Assembly (NCBI RefSeq): GCF_000379665.1
Contig: NZ_KB903359.1
Coordinates: 1,331,340-1,395,339 of the forward strand
Origin: Butyricimonas synergistica DSM 23225
GTDB taxonomy: Bacteria > Bacteroidota > Bacteroidia > Bacteroidales > Marinifilaceae
Direction: 5' to 3'
Length of the DNA stretch: 64,000 bases
Part shown: piece after piece, positions 59,682-64,000 of the stretch
Layout: every line of letters begins with the position of its first letter
Numbering within the stretch: the first letter of the stretch is position 1
Program-made: the position numbers and the translations under genes
Notes under the pieces: generated by a model
Database searches by the model: none
What the model saw: only the letters and a program-made list of their open reading frames with translations
What the model was told of the DNA's origin: nothing

Positions 59682-60176
59682 TTATAAAGAAACCACACTA
59701 TCCTTGGATACAGCTGCAATCACGTTACCCACCCGAGGCACCCGTACCAAAATCCGACATATCTCTTGGTCATCCATCAATTCACCTTCAAGTCCTGAAA
59801 GTTCACCGTGAACAACACGCACGGGAGAATACTCCGGGATATAATCTTCAATAATTTCGATTTCATTGGCCTGAGCGTTCAGTAGGCGTAAAGACTCCAT
59901 CTGTTGATCGGAATACGTTATGGGAGTTTCACCCTCTCGCAAAAATGATAAAATGCCAACAAGTGACAATACACGAATAAATTCGGAACGTGTAACCCGA
60001 ACGAATATACAACCGCTAAAAAGAGGAACTTCCACTTGTTTTTCCCGCCCTCCAAGCACCTGCTTCACGACACGCAAGGGGATGTAATTCATTATTCCGG
60101 CTTGGTCAAGTCGTTCCTTCACACGTTTTTCCGCCCGAAAGGCGGTATATATGGCATACCAATTCGTCTGCTCCAT
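59682..60176 (-). CDS. upxY: UpxY-family transcription antiterminator (NusG-like)
   Basis: 164 residues. N-terminal NGN domain (NWYAIYTAFRAEKRVKERLDQ, YIPLRVVKQVLGGREKQVEVPLFSGCIFVRV) and a C-terminal KOW-like part (SPVRVVHGELSGLEGELM). UpxY proteins load at the leader of their own capsule operon and prevent early termination. Here the gene follows the second PglF-like gene (stop and start share one base) rather than leading the locus, and the next gene on the same strand is an unrelated AAA ATPase. No UpxZ inhibitor gene was seen. Its target is probably this locus, but that is inference. Confidence 0.92.
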   Translation of the reverse strand: MEQTNWYAIYTAFRAEKRVKERLDQAGIMNYIPLRVVKQVLGGREKQVEVPLFSGCIFVRVTRSEFIRVLSLVGILSFLREGETPITYSDQQMESLRLLNAQANEIEIIEDYIPEYSPVRVVHGELSGLEGELMDDQEICRILVRVPRVGNVIAAVSKDSVVSL

Positions 60177-62164
60177 TATTCTCTCACTTCTAAATTTTCA
60201 GTTACCTGAATCTTCTCCAACACCTCTTGCATATGATGTTCACCCCCCTCTTCTTCCATTTGGAAATCAATGGACTCGTAAGTGGAGTTTTTGGATTTGA
60301 ATTCAGGAACGATACATTTCATCTGTTTTACCACGGCAAAGTTATCTCTTGTCTGCAAAGCTACATCAAGTGCTTTGATAGAATCGACCACTTCACTATA
60401 ATTATATTCACGCACTTTAGCAATCTTTATCCGCTCGTGCACGGTGGGTAAAGTTGTTTCCTTCACGTTGAGCACTTCCTCGTACAACTTTTCTCCCGGG
60501 CGCAAGCCGGTAAACACGATATGAATATCCTTCCCGATCTCGTAACCGGAAAGCTTAATCATCTTACGAGCCAAATCCACGATCTTGACACTCTTACCCA
60601 TATCGAACACGAAAATCTCGCCCCCGTTGCCCAATGCTCCGGCTTGCAATACCAATTGGCAAGCTTCCGGGATCGTCATGAAGAATCGGGTAATCTCGGG
60701 ATGCGTTACCGTGACCGGACCTCCCGCCTCGATTTGCTTCTTGAAACGGGGAATAACGGAACCATTGGAACCTAAAACGTTTCCAAACCGTGTCGTGATG
60801 AAACGAGTATTCGCTATTCGATTCAATGATTGTGTATAGATTTCGGCAATACGCTTGCTGGCTCCCATGACGTTGGTCGGGTTTACCGCCTTGTCGGTAG
60901 AAACCATCACGAAACGCTGGCAGTCGTACTTGACCGCATAATCGGCTACATTCTTCGTACCCAGGATATTGGTTTTCACTCCTTCTATCGGATGCTTTTC
61001 CATCATCGGCACGTGCTTGTAAGCCGCAGCATGGTAAACAATATTAGGTTTGTACGCCCGGAATATTCCTTCTACCCGCCCCTGGTCGCGCACATCGCCA
61101 ATCTCGATCTTGTAATCCGTGAAACCGCATTCCTCCTTCAGTTCCAACTCTATATCGTAAAGCGCAGACTCAGCCTGATCGAACAACACGATCATCGCGG
61201 GATTAAAGTGTGTCAACTGGCGTACAATCTCGCTACCGATAGAACCGGCAGCACCCGTCACTAACACGACTTTATTCAACAATTGTTTGCGCAGGTTCAT
61301 CTCGTCCATGTGGATCACGTCACGCTCGAGTAAATCCTCGATCTTTATATTTTTAATGTGCCGCATGCTTAATTCCCCGTTAATCCAACTCTCGAAACGA
61401 GGAACTTCGAGCACAATAACATTAGCTGTCAAGCAGATTTCAACGATCTCACGCTTTTTATCAGCAGAGATCTGTTTCTTGGCGATCACCACTTTATCTA
61501 CCCGGTAACGCTTCAATAATCCCGGTAACGCCGACATTTTATAAATCTTGACTCCTTCGAGGACTTTTCCCGCTTTACGGTTGTTCACGTCGATAAAAGC
61601 CAATATATTATACGTGGCGTCTTCGACGTTATCCATGGCATGCTTTGCCATAATCCCGTACTCGTCGCTACCACAAATAATAACGTTCTTTTTCGTGCGT
61701 TCAGCCCCGATATACTGGGAGAAGACTTTCTTCACGATCATGCGGCTCATGATCATCACGCTCGTCAAACCCACGTACTCGGTAAGAAGTACAGACAAGG
61801 GAATATAAGTTTCCCCGAACAACAAAAAATAAATACCGTCTCCCAGGAAAAGAGCTACCTCCCCTGCCGTCAAGACGTAATAGATGCGTAAAGCATCTTC
61901 CGTTCCCGTGAAACGCACTATGCCGGAATAAGTACGCCCCAACACGAAACTGATAACACGAACTCCCACGATAACGAGAGCCCCGCTTAAAACGAAATCT
62001 AACCTCATCCGGTCAATCTGGAAGTTGACCCAAATCAGGTAAGCGACACTTACAGCCATTACGCAAAACACCACGTCTATCAAGAATACAATCCATCTAG
62101 GCGTGTATGAAAATGAATGTAATGTTCTCATTCGGTACAGACCATTGGTGATAAATGCAACCAT
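60176..62164 (-). CDS. Membrane-bound PglF/WbpM-like UDP-GlcNAc 4,6-dehydratase (second copy)
   Basis: About 662 residues from the ATG at 62164. The open frame extends to 62311, but that part overlaps the pseudouridine synthase gene and the promoter at 62226-62233, and gives no family-like residues. Layout as in the copy at 30752: four membrane helices (PRWIVFLIDVVFCVMAVSVAYLI first), a nucleotide-binding-like middle (VIICGSDEYGIMAKHAM), and an SDR domain with LVTGAAGSIGSEIVRQL, YKHVPMMEKHP, STDKAVNPTNVMGASKR and FDMGKSVKIVDLARKMI. Met again replaces the catalytic Tyr. It has a longer C-terminal tail. It is co-transcribed with upxY. Confidence 0.93.
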   Translation of the reverse strand: MVAFITNGLYRMRTLHSFSYTPRWIVFLIDVVFCVMAVSVAYLIWVNFQIDRMRLDFVLSGALVIVGVRVISFVLGRTYSGIVRFTGTEDALRIYYVLTAGEVALFLGDGIYFLLFGETYIPLSVLLTEYVGLTSVMIMSRMIVKKVFSQYIGAERTKKNVIICGSDEYGIMAKHAMDNVEDATYNILAFIDVNNRKAGKVLEGVKIYKMSALPGLLKRYRVDKVVIAKKQISADKKREIVEICLTANVIVLEVPRFESWINGELSMRHIKNIKIEDLLERDVIHMDEMNLRKQLLNKVVLVTGAAGSIGSEIVRQLTHFNPAMIVLFDQAESALYDIELELKEECGFTDYKIEIGDVRDQGRVEGIFRAYKPNIVYHAAAYKHVPMMEKHPIEGVKTNILGTKNVADYAVKYDCQRFVMVSTDKAVNPTNVMGASKRIAEIYTQSLNRIANTRFITTRFGNVLGSNGSVIPRFKKQIEAGGPVTVTHPEITRFFMTIPEACQLVLQAGALGNGGEIFVFDMGKSVKIVDLARKMIKLSGYEIGKDIHIVFTGLRPGEKLYEEVLNVKETTLPTVHERIKIAKVREYNYSEVVDSIKALDVALQTRDNFAVVKQMKCIVPEFKSKNSTYESIDFQMEEEGGEHHMQEVLEKIQVTENLEVRE

Positions 62165-62225
62165 ATCATTATTTAATATAATTAAAAACCTTCGCGGATA
62201 ACCTCTCCTTAAAGGTGGACACCCG

Positions 62226-62233
62226 CAAAGGTA
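62226..62233 (-). promoter_or_regulatory. Candidate -7 element of the PglF-like/upxY operon
   Basis: The minus strand reads TACCTTTG, a full TAnnTTTG match, 62 bp before the start codon. A T-rich stretch (AAATTTTTAT) but no TTTG lies at -33. The leader that follows contains GCGG...CCGC complementary segments. Confidence 0.45.
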
Positions 62234-62262
62234 ATAGTTATATATTAAAAATAAAAATTTTT

Positions 62263-63759
62263 TCAGTACGCTTTTAATACATTTATCTCGTCCTGGGTTA
62301 AAAAACGCCAACGTCCTCTAGGCAGATTTTTCTTTGTAATCCCAGCAAAGAAGACCCGATCCAAGCGAAGAATCTGGTATCCCAAGTGCTCGAATATCCT
62401 ACGAACGATGCGGTTTCTCCCCGAATGGATCTCGATTCCGACTTGAGTCCGGTCATCCGCTGCAACTTGAACATCGTCAGCCTGCACGAACCCGTCTTCC
62501 AGATCGATACCTTTCCGTATCGCCTCCAAATCACCGGATTTTACCACCTTATCCAAGAATACATGATAAATCTTTTTTTGGTTGTACTTCGGGTGCGTCA
62601 ATTTTTTAGCTAAATCTCCATCATTCGTGAAAAGCAATACACCCGTGGTCTGGCGATCCAAACGTCCGACCGGGTAAACCCGCTCTTTGCAAGCCCCATC
62701 TATCAAGGACATCACGGTTTTTCGCTCCAGCGGATCTTCCACCGTGGTCACGTAATCTTTCGGTTTATTCAGCACGATATATACTTTACGTTCCGGCACG
62801 ATCACCTGCTCGTCCACCTCGACCGTATCCGTTCGTTTTACTTTTACTCCCACTTGTTGCACAACTTCACCATTCACTTTCACCCGTCCGGAAGTGATCA
62901 ACACGTCGGCATCACGCCTGGAACAGATACCACCCTTGGCAATAAAACGATTCAAACGCAATTCCGTCTCCTGACCTTCATTTTTCTTGCGGAATTCTAT
63001 TTGCTTTTTCTTACTGTACACGCTTTTCGCTCCCCCGTCACCATCAAATGATCTTCTCGGTCGTTCGGTAAATCTTTCCCGCCGATCGCCTCGATCTTCC
63101 CGATTCTCTCTCTCCCGGCGATCATCTCGCCTATACTCGTTACGATTCCTGTCTTGAAAACGATTATCACGGTTACCATCCTGGGGACGTCTTTCCCGAC
63201 GTTCGCCACGATCAGAATCCCGGTTATTATCCCGGTTATCGCGATATTCCCTGTTATCCCAGTTGTCTCGATTATACCGGTCATGGTTGTAGCGGTTATC
63301 CCGATTACCATTGTCCCGATTATACCGGTTATCCTGACTATTCCGGTCTCGGTTGTAGCGGTTATCCTGGTTATCCCGATTGTATCGACTGTCTCGATTA
63401 TCCCGGTTTTCGCGATTGTCCCGGTCAAACGATCTCCTCGGTCCCCGGCTATTATTATCCCGGTTTCCGAAACGATTGCCTTCACGTGTTCCTCTTTCCC
63501 GGTTTCCATCCGTCTCCCGACGATAACGATTCCCGTTGTCCGAATCCCCGGATTGTTCTCTCGCCCTTTCTTGATTCAAATCACGGATAAATCCATATCC
63601 TTGCTCCCGGTCAGAGCGATCCGTGTTGAAACGGTTGGGTCTTTTAAATTCTCTTTCTCCACCCTCTCGGTTTCCGAAATTTTGTGTACTGCTCCGACGA
63701 TTCTCATCACGATTCTCTATCGGTCTAGTAATCCTAGGTCTTTTAGTTTCCCTACTCAT
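62263..63759 (-). CDS. RluB/RsuA-type 23S rRNA pseudouridine synthase with a long Arg/Asn/Asp-rich N-terminal tail
   Basis: 498 residues, of which about the first 245 are low-complexity. Tail units such as RYNRDN, NRDNRD and RDNREYRDNRD are repeated, very rich in Arg, Asn and Asp, predicted disordered. The enzyme part has an S4 RNA-binding domain (about 268-315, LRLNRFIAKGGICSRRDADVLI) and the catalytic domain with Asp368 in VGRLDRQTTGVLLFTNDG, ending RNRIVRRIFEHLGYQILRLDRV and LPRGRWRFLTQDEI. It modifies one uridine in 23S rRNA. Basic tails on this enzyme are frequent in Bacteroidota, but this one is long. Confidence 0.93.
   Translation of the reverse strand: MSRETKRPRITRPIENRDENRRSSTQNFGNREGGEREFKRPNRFNTDRSDREQGYGFIRDLNQERAREQSGDSDNGNRYRRETDGNRERGTREGNRFGNRDNNSRGPRRSFDRDNRENRDNRDSRYNRDNQDNRYNRDRNSQDNRYNRDNGNRDNRYNHDRYNRDNWDNREYRDNRDNNRDSDRGERRERRPQDGNRDNRFQDRNRNEYRRDDRRERENREDRGDRRERFTERPRRSFDGDGGAKSVYSKKKQIEFRKKNEGQETELRLNRFIAKGGICSRRDADVLITSGRVKVNGEVVQQVGVKVKRTDTVEVDEQVIVPERKVYIVLNKPKDYVTTVEDPLERKTVMSLIDGACKERVYPVGRLDRQTTGVLLFTNDGDLAKKLTHPKYNQKKIYHVFLDKVVKSGDLEAIRKGIDLEDGFVQADDVQVAADDRTQVGIEIHSGRNRIVRRIFEHLGYQILRLDRVFFAGITKKNLPRGRWRFLTQDEINVLKAY
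63070..63462 (-). repeat. Coding low-complexity repeat (Arg-Asn-Asp units)
   Basis: At the DNA level short units such as CGGTTATCCCGATT and CGATTATCCCGG recur many times in 63070-63462, encoding the RYNRDN-type tail of the pseudouridine synthase. Such arrays can change length by slippage. Confidence 0.7.
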
Positions 63760-63819
63760 GTTTTAATTACCAATTTTAATTTTTGATTTATATCCATCAC
63801 GCGAGCCGACGCTCATTTG

Positions 63820-63843
63820 CAATTTTTCATTTTCAATTTTCAA
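63820..63843. repeat. AATTG-type spacer repeat next to the lptG-like stop
   Basis: CAATTTTTCATTTTCAATTTTCAA; its reverse complement is a variant of the tandem ATTGAAAATTG spacer at 24076-24093. Confidence 0.5.
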
Positions 63844-64000
63844 CTACTTCGGTGCCGCCCTGTAAACAAAAAACGCCACCACAGAGAACAGAATATTCGG
63901 TATCCATACCGCTAATAACGGATTCATGTTTCCATTGGTTGCAAAAACCGTCGAAAATTGCATGAATAAAATGTATGAAAAACTGATTAACAAACCCAAT
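63844..64000 (-). CDS. LptF/LptG-family (YjgP/YjgQ) lipopolysaccharide export permease, C-terminal end only
   Basis: The last 52 codons are visible; the gene continues past the right edge. The translated end runs through a membrane helix (ISFSYILFMQF), then NGNMNPLLAVWIPNILFSVVAFF and the tail VYRAAPK. The pattern small-loop, Pro, LAxWxPN, membrane helix, short basic end is the known C-terminus of LptF/LptG permeases, which with LptB extract LPS from the inner membrane. The gap to the pseudouridine synthase gene holds the AATTG-type repeat. Confidence 0.7.
   Translation of the reverse strand, partial: LGLLISFSYILFMQFSTVFATNGNMNPLLAVWIPNILFSVVAFFVYRAAPK

Noticed and set aside
62165-62311. N-terminal extension of the second PglF-like gene
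   Set aside because: Overlaps the neighbouring gene end and the candidate promoter; family similarity begins only after the ATG at 62164.
63070-63462. Possible CRISPR-like array
   Set aside because: The repeats are short, irregular and in a coding frame, with no unique spacers of constant length.
62997-63786. Long frames on both strands over the pseudouridine synthase tail
   Set aside because: They arise from the tandem DNA repeat, giving Ile/Thr/Gly-rich or Val/Ile/Pro-rich strings; the real frame continues into the S4 and catalytic domains.

Overview
The window looks like a chromosome segment from a gut-type Bacteroidota, most like the Odoribacteraceae (Butyricimonas/Odoribacter group). 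This is inferred from gene content. There is an ECF sigma - FecR - STN-type SusC - SusD operon that continues into a fasciclin-like lipoprotein and a thioredoxin-like protein. There is an UpxY antiterminator, Bacteroidota promoters of the TTTG / TAnnTTTG type, and an electron-bifurcating [FeFe] hydrogenase. No rRNA, tRNA, CRISPR array or recognisable insertion sequence was seen.

Layout. 1-8271 (minus): a TonB-dependent uptake operon with its own cell-surface signalling pair (ECF sigma and FecR). 8436-13545 (minus): clpC and ligA; the ligase carries an unusual insertion of about 170 residues that looks like two extra helix-hairpin-helix units. 13710-16709 (plus): a secreted gluzincin-like metalloprotease with a probable C-terminal outer-membrane barrel. 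16807-26395 (plus): a hydrogenase region in two blocks. The first is a putative redox-sensing block (DRTGG protein, RsbW-like ATPase, hydrogenase-like Fe-S protein, second DRTGG protein, PHP phosphoesterase, unknown protein). The second is a structural block (histidine-kinase-type ATPase, HndB, HydB, HydA, HydC) with its own candidate promoter. 26500-28134: a divergent receiver-kinase hybrid and a stand-alone receiver. 28228-29838 (minus): an ABC-F protein whose second ATPase domain is degenerate.

29877-38013 (minus): one nucleotide-sugar operon making dTDP-L-rhamnose (RfbABCD) plus a UDP-hexosamine dehydrogenase, a WlbA-like oxidoreductase, a WbuC cupin and a PglF/WbpM-like 4,6-dehydratase. 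It starts at a consensus promoter (38063-38093) and ends at a terminator that overlaps the rfbD stop codon. 38231-41292 (minus): a lipocalin-like lipoprotein and an S9 peptidase.

41496-57351: surface polysaccharide assembly. It contains a Wzz and Wza export pair, a WbpL/WecA-like initiating transferase with a 4-keto reductase, then a visibly AT-richer core (about 47.0-57.4 kb) with GT2, two GT4-type transferases, Wzy, a second Wzz and Wzx on minus, and a GT14 transferase and an LtaS-like phosphoglycerol transferase on plus. 57370-59374: a GNAT acetyltransferase and an AAA ATPase with a PD-(D/E)XK-like tail lie between this core and the UpxY / second PglF-like operon (59682-62164). The right edge holds an RluB-type pseudouridine synthase with a long Arg/Asn/Asp repeat tail and the end of an LptF/LptG permease.

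How they work together. The PglF-like dehydratase, the 4-keto reductase at 46097 and the transferase at 45129 form the usual set for starting a glycan with FucNAc or QuiNAc. The rfb genes feed rhamnose. The glycosyltransferases extend the unit, Wzx flips it, Wzy polymerises it, and Wzz/Wza set chain length and export it. The most novel-looking items are the ligase insertion, the putative hydrogenase-linked signalling block, and the half-dead ABC-F protein.
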